Assembly (NCBI GenBank): GCA_963775335.1
Contig: CAVZIJ010000002.1
Span: forward strand, 1,178,001 to 1,242,000
Direction of reading: 5' to 3'
Source of the DNA: CAVQCX01 sp963775335
GTDB taxonomy: Bacteria > Pseudomonadota > Gammaproteobacteria > Chromatiales > Chromatiaceae
Length of the DNA: 64,000 nucleotides
Positions 1-8,107 of the stretch are shown here, one piece after another (the stretch's first letter is position 1; each line of letters opens with the position of its first letter). The position numbers and the translations under genes were made by a program. Under the pieces are notes generated by a model. That model was not told the DNA's origin. It did no database searches and worked only from the letters and a program-made list of their open reading frames with translations.

Positions 1-14
1 AGCCGTTATCTGCA

Positions 15-40
15 CCGGGCTGCGCGACGGCGCAGCCCGG
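15..40. other. Perfect hairpin upstream of the small cytochrome oxidase gene
   Basis: An 11-bp perfect stem (CCGGGCTGCGC at 15-25 paired with 30-40) closes a GACG tetraloop. No T-tract follows, so it is more likely an intercistronic mRNA-processing or stabilising hairpin than a simple intrinsic terminator. It sits just before a GGGAGAAG ribosome-binding site. Confidence 0.5.
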
Positions 41-56
41 ATGGGAGAAGAATCCA

Positions 57-173
57 ATGACAGCAGCACCCGAGCAGTCGCGACCCGGATCGTTACGCAA
101 ACGTCTGGTTGTGCTCAGCCTGTTCGCGATAGCCATAGCATTCTTCGTGGCAAGCTTTCTGGTGCGCCGCTGA
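57..173 (+). CDS. Small single-TM cytochrome oxidase assembly protein (38 aa)
   Basis: This very short reading frame starts at ATG 57, about 8 nt after a GGGAGAAG Shine-Dalgarno, and ends at TGA 171-173. The product has a polar N-terminus (about 15 residues), a basic LRKR stretch and one hydrophobic helix (VVLSLFAIAIAFFVASFLV) ending in RR. That layout fits an N-in single-pass membrane peptide. Peptides of this size and place, between coxA/ctaG and coxC, are known in beta- and gamma-proteobacterial aa3 oxidase operons and are annotated as small assembly proteins. Here it lies 50 nt upstream of coxC on the same strand. The assignment rests on context and topology, not on a distinctive motif. 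Confidence 0.6.
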   Translation: MTAAPEQSRPGSLRKRLVVLSLFAIAIAFFVASFLVRR

Positions 174-223
174 TAACAAACCAATCTATCGAGTCCATCC
201 TGACTAAAGAGAGGGAATAACCA

Positions 224-1087
224 ATGTCAGCATCGAACGGGGGTTACTACCTTCCGCAGCCAAGCTACTGGCCTATCGTTGGCTCAGTGGGCCTGTTTCT
301 CACCCTGGGCGGTTTCGCGCACTATCTCCACGGAGGCTCCCTTGCGGTCATGATGACCGGTGCGGCAGTCCTGGTGGTCATGCTTTTTGGCTGGTTCGGC
401 ACGGTGATCCGGGAGAGCCAGGCCGGCAAGTACAACAACCAGGTGGATATGTCGTTCCGCTGGGGGATGGGCTGGTTCATCTTTTCGGAGGTCATGTTCT
501 TCGCCGCCTTCTTCGGCGCCCTGTTCTATGCGCGCATGTTCGCCGTGCCCTGGCTCGGGGGCGGTTCCAACAAGGCGATGACGGACGTACTGCTTTGGCC
601 AGGCTTCCATGCGATGTGGCCCACCAACGGTCCCGGTGCCGTCGGCGGGGTGTTCCAGCCCATGGAGGCCTGGGGCATTCCAGCGATCAATACCCTGATC
701 CTGCTCTCCAGCGGAGTCACCGTCACCATGGCGCACTGGGCGCTCAAGAAAAGCCAGCGCAGCCGGCTGATCCTGTGGCTGGCCGCCACGGTGGCCCTGG
801 GCTTCCTGTTCTTGGCCCTGCAGATCCATGAGTACTCCCACGCCTATTCCGAGATGAACCTGACCCTGCACTCGGGAATCTACGGCACCACGTTCTTCAT
901 GCTGACCGGCTTCCACGGGCTGCACGTCACGCTGGGCGCCACCATGCTGCTGGTGATCCTGATCCGCAGCATCAAAGGGCACTTCACCCCGGAGCACCAC
1001 TTCGCCTTCGAAGCGGTGGCCTGGTACTGGCACTTCGTCGATGTCGTCTGGCTGGGGCTGTTCGTGTTCGTCTACTGGCTGGTGTGA
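224..1087 (+). CDS. coxC: Cytochrome c oxidase subunit III
   Basis: The gene encodes the 287-residue subunit III of the aa3-type heme-copper oxidase, an inner-membrane subunit that carries no metal centre but stabilises subunit I. About seven hydrophobic segments are visible, with the family motif FSEVMFFAAFFGALFYAR containing the conserved membrane Glu, and the C-terminal FHGLHVTLG and WHFVDVVWLGLF stretches. The length is normal for the family. The start at ATG 224 has a GAGAGGGA ribosome-binding site. It follows the small assembly-protein gene and is closed by a strong terminator hairpin at 1106-1139. Subunits I and II and ctaG presumably lie before the window. Confidence 0.97.
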   Translation: MSASNGGYYLPQPSYWPIVGSVGLFLTLGGFAHYLHGGSLAVMMTGAAVLVVMLFGWFGTVIRESQAGKYNNQVDMSFRWGMGWFIFSEVMFFAAFFGALFYARMFAVPWLGGGSNKAMTDVLLWPGFHAMWPTNGPGAVGGVFQPMEAWGIPAINTLILLSSGVTVTMAHWALKKSQRSRLILWLAATVALGFLFLALQIHEYSHAYSEMNLTLHSGIYGTTFFMLTGFHGLHVTLGATMLLVILIRSIKGHFTPEHHFAFEAVAWYWHFVDVVWLGLFVFVYWLV

Positions 1088-1105
1088 GACAGACGGGCCC
1101 TCGGA

Positions 1106-1139
1106 GACAGGGGGCGCTGCAAGCGCAGCGCCCCCTGTC
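1106..1139. terminator. Strong hairpin terminator between coxC and the DUF2909 gene
   Basis: A perfect 15-bp stem (GACAGGGGGCGCTGC at 1106-1120 with its complement at 1125-1139) is closed by an AAGC loop. It lies between convergent genes and could end transcription in both directions, although neither side carries a long T-run. Confidence 0.7.
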
Positions 1140-1163
1140 GCTCCGAGACGCGGCTCGTGAGGC

Positions 1164-1376
1164 TCACCCTGTGTAGGGGGCGTGGGGCTGCAGCAGGCCG
1201 GTCAGGTAGCCGAGCATCAGGAGCACGAAGAGCAGGATGGACAGGCTGATGCGTACGGTCAGCGCCCGCACCGTTCGGTCCGATGAGCCTTTGTCGCTGA
1301 CCAAATAGAAGAGACCGCTGCCAAGGCTGGCAACGATAGCGAGCAGAAACAGAACGACGATGATCTTGCTTAACAT
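1164..1376 (-). CDS. DUF2909 twin-transmembrane protein (70 aa)
   Basis: This small inner-membrane protein has two hydrophobic helices (about residues 3-27 and 44-64) separated by a short polar loop containing SDKGSSDRTVRA. The twin-helix layout, the length and the position on the opposite strand between coxC and SURF1 match the DUF2909 family, which is a recurrent passenger of aa3-oxidase assembly clusters in beta- and gamma-proteobacteria. Its molecular role is not established. It is convergent with coxC across a strong hairpin and divergent from SURF1, with about 60 nt for both promoters. Confidence 0.8.
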   Translation of the reverse strand: MLSKIIVVLFLLAIVASLGSGLFYLVSDKGSSDRTVRALTVRISLSILLFVLLMLGYLTGLLQPHAPYTG

Positions 1377-1435
1377 GGTGAAGGCGCAGCGCAGTGGTAG
1401 GTGCCGGACAGTATAACAAACTGGCCATATCGAGC

Positions 1436-2215
1436 ATGCGCCTGGGCCCTTTCGACTTCCGGCCGTCCCTATGGCCGACTCTGGCTACGCTGCTGCTGGT
1501 GCCGATTTTGCTGTTCCTCGGTCACTGGCAGCTCCAGCGTGCGGTCTGGAAGCAGGGCCTGATCGATACCAATGCCGCGCGGATCAAGCAGCCGGCGCAG
1601 CCACTGGCAAACCTGGTCGGCACCCAACGCCCCGGGTCGGACATCGAGTATCGGCACACGACCCTGCGAGGGGTCTACGATCTCGACCACCAGCTGTTAC
1701 TGGACAACCGGACCTACAGGGGAGCTGCCGGATATCAGGTGTTGACGCCGATGCGCCTCGAAGACCCCGGATTGGAGCCGCCCTGGGTGCTGGTCAACCG
1801 CGGCTGGGTTCCCCTGGGTGAGCGCAGGACGGATCTGCCGCCGGTCCCCGGGCCCACCGGCAGCATCCTGATACGGACCACCGTACGCTTGCCGGAGAAG
1901 GGGTTTACGTTGGGGACGGCAGAGGAGCCCGGCGAGACCTGGCCGCGGGTAGTCGAGACGCTGGATATCCATATGCTGGAAAAGACTCTGGGGCATCCGC
2001 TGCAGCCGCTGGAGCTGCTGCTGGACCCACAAGCGCCGGGCGGATTTGTGCGTGACTGGAAGCCCGTGTACGGCATCACCCCGGCCAAACATCGCGCCTA
2101 CGCCGCGCAGTGGTATACGCTCGCCCTAGTGCTCCTGGTGATCTATGTCGGCGTCAACACGCGCCGGGTCGCCACCGGTCCCGGGCGGACAGATAGCGAG
2201 GCGAATCACCCATGA
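1436..2215 (+). CDS. SURF1-family cytochrome oxidase biogenesis protein
   Basis: SURF1 proteins help insert heme a into subunit I of cytochrome oxidase. The 259-residue product has the expected layout: an N-terminal membrane helix ending in the family motif LGHWQLQR, a periplasmic domain, and a C-terminal helix (WYTLALVLLVIYV). The domain carries typical phrases such as LLDNRTYRGAAGYQVLTP and WVLVNRGWVP. I prefer ATG 1436 over an upstream GTG at 1394 because the conserved protein begins just before FDFRPSLWPTL. The stop overlaps the next start by four bases (ATGA), so translation is probably coupled to the SCO-like gene. Confidence 0.93.
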   Translation: MRLGPFDFRPSLWPTLATLLLVPILLFLGHWQLQRAVWKQGLIDTNAARIKQPAQPLANLVGTQRPGSDIEYRHTTLRGVYDLDHQLLLDNRTYRGAAGYQVLTPMRLEDPGLEPPWVLVNRGWVPLGERRTDLPPVPGPTGSILIRTTVRLPEKGFTLGTAEEPGETWPRVVETLDIHMLEKTLGHPLQPLELLLDPQAPGGFVRDWKPVYGITPAKHRAYAAQWYTLALVLLVIYVGVNTRRVATGPGRTDSEANHP

Positions 2216-2874
2216 AGGCACCGGGGGGCAATCTTCGCAGACTCGGGCCGCCGACACGCCGAGCGCAACGGGGTGCGCTCAACGCCCGGCGGGCCCTGAT
2301 TCTAATGGCCCTGTTGTTTCTTGCCCCGGTGGTCACGGCCTGGCTCGTGCATAAGACTGCGGAGCATGGCGGCTGGAGCGGCAGCACGACCAACCGGGGT
2401 ACGCTGATACAGCCACCGAGGCCGCTGGCCCTCCCAACCGGGCTGCTGGACGCCAAGGGCGGACCTTTCCCACGGGCATTTCTGCGCGGCAAATGGACGC
2501 TGCTCTACATCGGCCAAGGGGCCTGCGCGGATACCTGCCGCAAGTCGCTCTACACACTGCGCCAGGCGCGTCTGGCGCAAGGCGAGAATATCCGCCGCGT
2601 GCAGCGGCTGTTCCTGGCGATGGGCACGTCGGCGGCGGGCTTGCGGGAGGCGCTGACGGACTATCCGGACCTTGCCGTGGCGCTCGTCCCCCAGGCGCAG
2701 GGCCAGATCCTCGCACCGCTGTTGAACGTCGATGGGACTCGCAAGCAAGAAGCCGACCGGGTGTATCTGGTCGATCCTCTGGGCAATCTGATGATGTACT
2801 ATCGCCCGGGCGCCGACCCTCGCGACATCGTTCAAGATCTCGAAAAGCTGCTGAAGTACTCCCATGTCGGGTAG
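2212..2874 (+). CDS. SCO-like thioredoxin-fold cytochrome oxidase assembly protein
   Basis: The 220-residue protein has a basic N-terminus, one membrane helix at about residues 29-46 and a periplasmic thioredoxin-like domain. Two cysteines in CADTC (residues 105 and 109) form a CxxxC copper or thiol motif placed after a strand-like WTLLYIG, as in SCO/PrrC proteins. The C-terminal DRVYLVDPLGNLMMYYRPG resembles the SCO strand-loop that precedes the copper-binding His, although no classical His is evident there. In related clusters this gene is annotated as a cytochrome oxidase assembly protein between SURF1 and ctaA. It overlaps SURF1 by four bases. Confidence 0.8.
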   Translation: MKAPGGNLRRLGPPTRRAQRGALNARRALILMALLFLAPVVTAWLVHKTAEHGGWSGSTTNRGTLIQPPRPLALPTGLLDAKGGPFPRAFLRGKWTLLYIGQGACADTCRKSLYTLRQARLAQGENIRRVQRLFLAMGTSAAGLREALTDYPDLAVALVPQAQGQILAPLLNVDGTRKQEADRVYLVDPLGNLMMYYRPGADPRDIVQDLEKLLKYSHVG

Positions 2875-3092
2875 CACGCAAGCACAGCCCACCCGAGGCG
2901 GCCGAGCCAGCCGGGGCCGAGGCCGGACCCCCAGGTACGACAGACTCAAGCCCTCTGCGGAACACCGGGCCGGGGGCGGCCTTGTAATCGGAGCGCAACC
3001 CAACCGATCAGGAGTGCTCCTGTATGCCGTCGCGCCCGCAACCGCAGCCGGCCATCCGCCCTGCGGGTCCAACACTCAGGAGGGCATCTGAC

Positions 3093-4127
3093 ATGTCAGC
3101 GCCGGAGCGTCGCCGATTCTTTGCCCGAGTGGCATTCGCCGCGACACTGCTCGCGTTGGTGGTCATCGTGCTCGGGGCCTATGTGCGCCTGTCTGACGCC
3201 GGCCTCGGCTGCCCGGACTGGCCGGGGTGCTATGGACAGATCGTTGCACCCGACGGGCATCACGAGATCCGCCAAGCCGAGGCGGCATTCCCGGGCAGCC
3301 ATGTGAGCCCGGCCAAGGCCTGGAAAGAGATGGTGCACCGCTACGCAGCGGGCACCCTGGGGCTTTTCATCCTGCTGCTCGCGGTGCTCGCGATACGCAA
3401 CCGCGCGGATCCGGAGCAATCGCTCGCCCTGCCGCTGCTGCTGGTGCTGCTCGTGGGCTTCCAGGCGACGCTGGGAATGTGGACAGTCACCCTGCTGCTG
3501 CGCCCCGCGGTGGTCACCCTGCACCTCATCATGGGCATGGCAACGTTGGCGCTGCTCTGCTGGCTTGCCCTGCGCCACTCGCGTTCGATGGATCTGCCCC
3601 CGGGGGGCAACCGCGCCCTGCGCCCCTTCGCCTTGTTCGGACTGGCTGTCCTGTTCACCCAAATCGCTCTGGGCGGGTGGACGAGCACCAATTACGCCGC
3701 CTTGTACTGCCCGGACTTCCCGACCTGTCAGGGCCAGTGGGTGCCCCCGCTCGCCCTCGGCGAGGCATTTCGCGTCCTGGGAACCTCGGGCGTCAGCTAC
3801 GAAGGCGGGCTGCTGTCACCCCAGGCCGGCGTTACAGTGCATTTCGTGCACCGGCTCGGCGCCCTGGTCACCCTGTTGTATCTGGGCGGCCTCGGGGTCG
3901 CGACGATGATCGGCGCCGCCTCCGGTCGATTGCGGGCGCTCGGCGCCCTGCTCCTCGTCGTTCTCGCGCTCCAGATCTCACTGGGCGTGGCCAACGTGCT
4001 GCTACGCCTGCCGCTGCCCGTGGCCGTGGGCCACAACGCCGGGGCAGCACTGCTGCTGCTGACCCTGATCAGCCTGAATCATGCCTTGAGAACCGGTCGC
4101 CCCGCGCTGCGGCCTCTTCGACCCTGA
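3093..4127 (+). CDS. ctaA: Heme A synthase (COX15/CtaA)
   Basis: CtaA oxidises the C8 methyl group of heme O to a formyl group, giving heme A for the aa3 oxidase. The 344-residue inner-membrane protein has eight predicted helices and the paired family motifs: LSDAGLGCPDWPGCYG near the N-terminus, and histidine-bearing segments MVHRYAAGTLGL, VTLHLIMGMATL, VHFVHRLGALV and AVGHNAGAALLL. ATG 3093 is chosen because it follows an AGGAGGG ribosome-binding site; the frame stays open upstream without family similarity. It lies 11 bases before ctaB, whose ribosome-binding site overlaps the ctaA stop. Confidence 0.95.
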   Translation: MSAPERRRFFARVAFAATLLALVVIVLGAYVRLSDAGLGCPDWPGCYGQIVAPDGHHEIRQAEAAFPGSHVSPAKAWKEMVHRYAAGTLGLFILLLAVLAIRNRADPEQSLALPLLLVLLVGFQATLGMWTVTLLLRPAVVTLHLIMGMATLALLCWLALRHSRSMDLPPGGNRALRPFALFGLAVLFTQIALGGWTSTNYAALYCPDFPTCQGQWVPPLALGEAFRVLGTSGVSYEGGLLSPQAGVTVHFVHRLGALVTLLYLGGLGVATMIGAASGRLRALGALLLVVLALQISLGVANVLLRLPLPVAVGHNAGAALLLLTLISLNHALRTGRPALRPLRP

Positions 4128-4138
4128 GGATTTCCCCA

Positions 4139-5050
4139 ATGACCGAGCTTATCCTGCAAAAGACCTCGACGTTTCCCTGGAAGGAATACTACGTCCTGTG
4201 CAAGCCCAAGGTGGTCGCGCTGATCGTCTTCACCGCAGTCGTGGGCATGCTGCTGTCGACCCCGGGGCCCGTCCCTCTCGATGCCCTGGTTTTCGGCACC
4301 TTAGGCATCGCCTTGGGCGCGGCCTCGGGTGCGGCCGTCAATCAGTGGGTCGACCAACGCATCGACGCGGTCATGGACCGAACCCACAACCGGCCGTTGC
4401 CCCAGGGCAGACTCTCGTCCCGCGCGGCGATCGGCTTTGCACTCAGCCTGGGTGTGCTTTCGATGGCCATCCTGCTTCTTTTCGTCAATCCTTTGACCGC
4501 CCTGTTGACCTTCATCGCGATGATCGGCTACGCGGTGGTCTATACGATGTTCCTCAAGCGCTCCACTCCGCAGAACATCGTGCTCGGCGGGGCCGCCGGC
4601 GCAGCTCCCCCGGTGCTGGGATGGGCCGCCGTCACGGGCGAGGTACACAGCGACGCCCTGCTGCTCTTCCTGGTCATCTTCGTATGGACCCCGCCGCACT
4701 TCTGGGCGCTGGCCATCAAGCGCCGCAAGGAATATGCCAAGGCGGGGATCCCAATGCTGCCCGTCACCCACGGGGTGGCGTTCACCAAGCTCAGCATCCT
4801 GCTCTACACGCTGGTGCTGGTAGCGGTCACGCTCATGCCGTTTCTCACCCAGATGTGCGGGTTCATCTATCTGGCGGGCGCCCTGGCTCTGGGCATCGGC
4901 TTCGTCTACCACGCGGTGGTGCTCTATCGCTCCAAGGGCGACGACCACGCCATGAAGACCTTCGGGTACTCGATCTTCTATCTGAGCGCCCTGTTCGCCT
5001 TCCTGCTCGCCGACCACTACGCCCTGCTCGCCGTCCGGGCGTTTCTCTGA
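4139..5050 (+). CDS. ctaB: Protoheme IX farnesyltransferase (heme O synthase)
   Basis: This UbiA-family prenyltransferase adds a farnesyl group to protoheme to make heme O, the substrate of CtaA encoded just upstream. The 303-residue protein carries the two metal-diphosphate motifs: NQWVDQRIDAVMDRTHNRP at about residues 65-83, and the second-site segment HFWALAIKRRKEYAKAGIP. About nine membrane helices are visible. ATG 4139 follows a TGAGGA ribosome-binding site; a longer open frame upstream is an antisense or out-of-frame artefact inside ctaA. Gene order and spacing indicate co-transcription with ctaA. The symbol cyoE is also used. Confidence 0.96.
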   Translation: MTELILQKTSTFPWKEYYVLCKPKVVALIVFTAVVGMLLSTPGPVPLDALVFGTLGIALGAASGAAVNQWVDQRIDAVMDRTHNRPLPQGRLSSRAAIGFALSLGVLSMAILLLFVNPLTALLTFIAMIGYAVVYTMFLKRSTPQNIVLGGAAGAAPPVLGWAAVTGEVHSDALLLFLVIFVWTPPHFWALAIKRRKEYAKAGIPMLPVTHGVAFTKLSILLYTLVLVAVTLMPFLTQMCGFIYLAGALALGIGFVYHAVVLYRSKGDDHAMKTFGYSIFYLSALFAFLLADHYALLAVRAFL

Positions 5051-5073
5051 GGAGCCAGGCAGCAGGGAACGCG

Positions 5074-5526
5074 TTAAGGTGGGGGTGTCTGGATGCGCAC
5101 CGCGACCACGTCGCACGGAGCGTGGTGCAGCACGCCTGTGGCCGTCGAGCCGAGCAGGAGAGCCAGACCGTGGCGGCCGTGGCTGCCCACCACGATCAGG
5201 TCCACTCCCTCCTCCTCGGCCACACGCACGATCTCGGCCCTTGGAGACCCGATCAAGACATGTCGGTCGGGCATCTTGACGTGCAGCCGGTCTCCCATCT
5301 CACGCAACCGCTGCTCTCCGGACTCGATCAACTGGCGCTCAATGTTGACGTCCTCGGGAAGCGCCAGCTCACCCGTGTACTCCATGAGCATCGGCTCGAC
5401 CACGTGGATCAAGCTGAGCCGGGCCATGTAGCGCTGGGCCAGCTCCTCGGCGCGCCCGACCACGGCGTCGGTGCCGGGCGAGAAATCCACGGCCGTCAGG
5501 ATGTGCTGGTAAGGATGCCCCGCCAT
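5074..5526 (-). CDS. Universal stress protein (UspA family)
   Basis: The 150-residue cytoplasmic protein has the usual single Usp domain. It opens with YQHILTAVDFSPGTD and ends with the ATP-binding signature GSHGRHGLALLLGSTA (Gx2Gx9GS), followed by the APCDVVAVR strand. The intact nucleotide motif suggests an ATP-binding type. It is convergent with ctaB (23 nt apart) and in line with, but 68 nt downstream of, the heme-copper-oxidase-like gene. A truncated second Usp copy occurs at 30.4 kb. Confidence 0.93.
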   Translation of the reverse strand: MAGHPYQHILTAVDFSPGTDAVVGRAEELAQRYMARLSLIHVVEPMLMEYTGELALPEDVNIERQLIESGEQRLREMGDRLHVKMPDRHVLIGSPRAEIVRVAEEEGVDLIVVGSHGRHGLALLLGSTATGVLHHAPCDVVAVRIQTPPP

Positions 5527-5594
5527 CGATCGCCCTCCCGCGTAATGACCCCTGTGTCAAGTATTGCCCAAGGCGCCGGCTGAAGCCAAAGGCC

Positions 5595-6962
5595 TCAGAC
5601 CGGCTTTCTTCTCAGCCAGATCGAGACGACGGCCACCACCACGAACAGCAGCGCGCCGATGCTCGCGACGAGCTCGCCCGATAGCGCCATTGCCGTTGCT
5701 GCGATCTCCGCAACAGGATGCGGCCCCCGAACGGCGCCAGCGGTCGTGTGCTCAATGCTCCCGTACTCACGAGACCAGGCGAGCCCGACGATGTGCATGA
5801 GCTGCCCCCCGGAATAGACGTAGGGCTGGATGTTCGCCAGTCGCGGCATGGGGGCGTCGTGGCCCAGGCGCGGCAGCAGATAGTACGTCATGCCCATGAA
5901 GGCCAGGGCCACCCCTGCGACGGAGCCCCGGTAGTAGGCCGGGACCGACACGCCCACCCCTTCGACCAGAATCCCCGTGATGCCGGCCGCGGTGAATGTC
6001 ACCAGCGAGCAGTAAAGCGCGGCGCGCAGGTAACGCTGGGTCTGGCTCGCCCGGGTCCACCCCGCGAGCACCGCCAACACCACCACCGCCCCGAGGGGCA
6101 GGGCCGTCAGACCGCCGTAGCGCATCAATCGGATGAACGCCAGGGTGTGGAACGCCGACGTCACTTGGGCGTTGAAATAGATCACGGGCGCGACCAGAAC
6201 CGGCGCCAGAGCGACGGCCATCAAGTTGACGCCGCCGTGCGGGCTCAGGCGCAGCCGAAAGCCGGCGGCGTCCGCGAGCCAAAGCCAGGCGACCAGGAGC
6301 AGAAGGGCATGGGCGAACGGCAGGACGTGGCTGCTGCCCCAGAACAGCGACTCTAGATAGGCCTGCGCCGGGAGGTCCCGCGGCACGCCCCAGTAGGACC
6401 AGCCCAGGGCGAGCCCCGACACCACCGCAGCAAAGGCGCTGAACCAGATCCCCGCCCGCAGCACGTCGGCCTCGGCAAACGGCTTGCCCAACGGCCTGGA
6501 AGCCACGATCGCGCGCAGCACCAGCAAAGCGAAGCCCGCCATGGCGATCCAACCCCCGGCATAGAAGATGGGATCGCGCAGCACCGGTATGTAGCTGTTC
6601 GACAGGGGGTGCCCCGCCCCCAGAAAGGGGGACACGGCGATCAGCGCGGTGCCGCCCCCGGCTAGCCAGAGGGCAGCGTTGTCCCAGAGTGGGTGCACCT
6701 CGGAGGCATTGACGCTCCAGAACACCCCGGCCAGGGCGAGCGGCCAGATGACCGCCGACAGGTCCACGTGCACCACCAGGGCCACGTGGAAGAAGTCCCG
6801 CAGGGGCATGTGCTCGTCGATGCCCGGCGCGCGCACGAGCACCAGGAGAATCGAATACATGCCTGCCGCGAGCAGCGTGAGCACGCCTAGCTTCAACCAG
6901 CGGCCCGCGAGGTGCCCTACCGGATCGTCGGAGACGGGCAGTGCAAAGGATCGATCGCTCAC
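5595..6962 (-). CDS. Divergent heme-copper-oxidase subunit I-like membrane protein
   Basis: The 455-residue polytopic protein (about 12 helices) resembles the cbb3/NorB side of the heme-copper oxidase superfamily. Visible landmarks are FFHVALVVHVDLSAVIW in an early helix and LFWGSSHVLPFAH in the middle. A helix-X-like stretch reads VPAYYRGSVAGVALAFMG, where relatives, as I recall them, have a HYHGS-type heme-ligand motif. Here Tyr and Arg replace those histidines, so a catalytic oxidase is doubtful. The start is GTG with GAGGGGG upstream. Relatives occur beside aa3 oxidase genes in alpha- and gamma-proteobacteria. The role is unknown; a redox-inactive paralogue or a heme-binding partner is possible. 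Confidence 0.65.
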   Translation of the reverse strand: MSDRSFALPVSDDPVGHLAGRWLKLGVLTLLAAGMYSILLVLVRAPGIDEHMPLRDFFHVALVVHVDLSAVIWPLALAGVFWSVNASEVHPLWDNAALWLAGGGTALIAVSPFLGAGHPLSNSYIPVLRDPIFYAGGWIAMAGFALLVLRAIVASRPLGKPFAEADVLRAGIWFSAFAAVVSGLALGWSYWGVPRDLPAQAYLESLFWGSSHVLPFAHALLLLVAWLWLADAAGFRLRLSPHGGVNLMAVALAPVLVAPVIYFNAQVTSAFHTLAFIRLMRYGGLTALPLGAVVVLAVLAGWTRASQTQRYLRAALYCSLVTFTAAGITGILVEGVGVSVPAYYRGSVAGVALAFMGMTYYLLPRLGHDAPMPRLANIQPYVYSGGQLMHIVGLAWSREYGSIEHTTAGAVRGPHPVAEIAATAMALSGELVASIGALLFVVVAVVSIWLRRKPV

Positions 6963-7110
6963 GGGGCCCCCTCACAAGGTTTCGGTGTGCGGCAGCGAGC
7001 GCACCGCCGGCTGAGCTCCCGCCCCCCACAGAATCTTGGCGACCTGGGCATCGGGTCAGGGCCTGTTCACGCCATGCGGTCGATAGGCATCCGCATAGCG
7101 CGAACGGGCC

Positions 7111-7824
7111 CTAGCCGGCAGGGCGGCGCAGCAGGTCCACCCGCATCGGGTTGAAGAACTCTGCCCCCTGGGGGCCCATGTGGGATAGAAACGCCCGCTT
7201 GACCCGGGCATACAAGGGCGCATTCAGATGGTACTCGCTATGGGTGACCCCCAGGATGCGCTCCTCGAACGTCTCCCAGCTCTCGTAGCTCGCGGGACTC
7301 TGGAAGAAGACCTCGTCGACCAGCTCGAACAGGCCGGCATCCACGGCGCGCGCAACGGCGGAGAAGGCCACATCTCTCACCCGCTGCTCGTCGTTGAACA
7401 GGCGCAGGATGTCGTTGAATGCCCCGGCATAGACCGGCTCTGAGATATAGGCCAGCCCGCCGGGTCTGAGGACGCGGCGGATCTCGCGCAGCGCCTGGTC
7501 CATCCGATCGACCGGCACATGGTGCAACGACTTGAGCATCACCACGATGTCGAAGCCCTCGTCGGGCTCGCCGGTCGCTTCGGCACCGGCCAGCCGAAAG
7601 GTCACGCCGGGCAGATCGTCGATCTGCAGATTCTTCTCGTGCTGAATCCCATCGACCTCGGTGGCGGTGACGCTGGCCGCACCCAGCGTCTCCACCATCA
7701 GACGGGTGACGATCGCCCGGCCGCAGCCCAGCTCCAGCACCCGGGCACCCCGGATCGGCAGCAGCCGCTGCATCAGCTCCGCCTCGGTGCTACGCTCGCC
7801 GCCGTCGGCGCTTTGAATCTTCAC
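7111..7824 (-). CDS. Class I SAM-dependent methyltransferase
   Basis: The 237-residue soluble protein has a Rossmann methyltransferase fold. Motif I is VLELGCGRA at about residues 33-41, followed by the acidic end of strand 2 (ATEVDG). The motif IV region is FDIVVMLKSLHHVP, and the post-motif segment LREIRRVLRPGGLAYISEP is typical of the UbiE/Methyltransf_11 group. The C-terminal 100 residues are family-specific and the substrate cannot be read from the sequence. It is divergent from the 8108 methyltransferase-like gene across a 280-nt region rich in hairpins. Confidence 0.85.
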   Translation of the reverse strand: MKIQSADGGERSTEAELMQRLLPIRGARVLELGCGRAIVTRLMVETLGAASVTATEVDGIQHEKNLQIDDLPGVTFRLAGAEATGEPDEGFDIVVMLKSLHHVPVDRMDQALREIRRVLRPGGLAYISEPVYAGAFNDILRLFNDEQRVRDVAFSAVARAVDAGLFELVDEVFFQSPASYESWETFEERILGVTHSEYHLNAPLYARVKRAFLSHMGPQGAEFFNPMRVDLLRRPAG

Positions 7825-7996
7825 TGGCTTGCCTCCGGACCACGCATCCCGGGCAGATTGTACCGGCCGCCGCGCCCCGGGTCAGGACCGCTGGGCCAAC
7901 AGCGCGCCTGGAATCGCCTGACCCCCCCCATGGTTGTCGACCTCAGCTGCTATAGGTAGCGGACGAGAGCCGACCCCAGGGGTCTCGACAACTTGC

Positions 7997-8076
7997 CGTC
8001 CCGCCGGAAACGGATCCGGCGGGACGTCGCTGGCAGGATTACCGTTCCGAATCCGATCCCGCCCCTCCGGGGCGGG
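7997..8076. other. Two adjacent perfect hairpins in a divergent intergenic region
   Basis: A 12-bp perfect stem (CGTCCCGCCGGA at 7997-8008 pairing with 8015-8026, 6-nt loop) is followed by an 8-bp stem (CCCGCCCC at 8058-8065 pairing with 8069-8076). Both lie in the region upstream of two divergent genes. No T-tract follows either, so attenuation, a transcript-end structure or a REP-like element are all possible. Confidence 0.45.
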
Positions 8077-8107
8077 CGCTTACCAGAGCAGCCATCGACC
8101 TCCATCC

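Noticed and set aside
3227..4138. Long 5' extension of ctaB
   Set aside because: The upstream part lies in the wrong frame through ctaA and reads as Arg/Pro-rich nonsense; ATG 4139 has its own ribosome-binding site.
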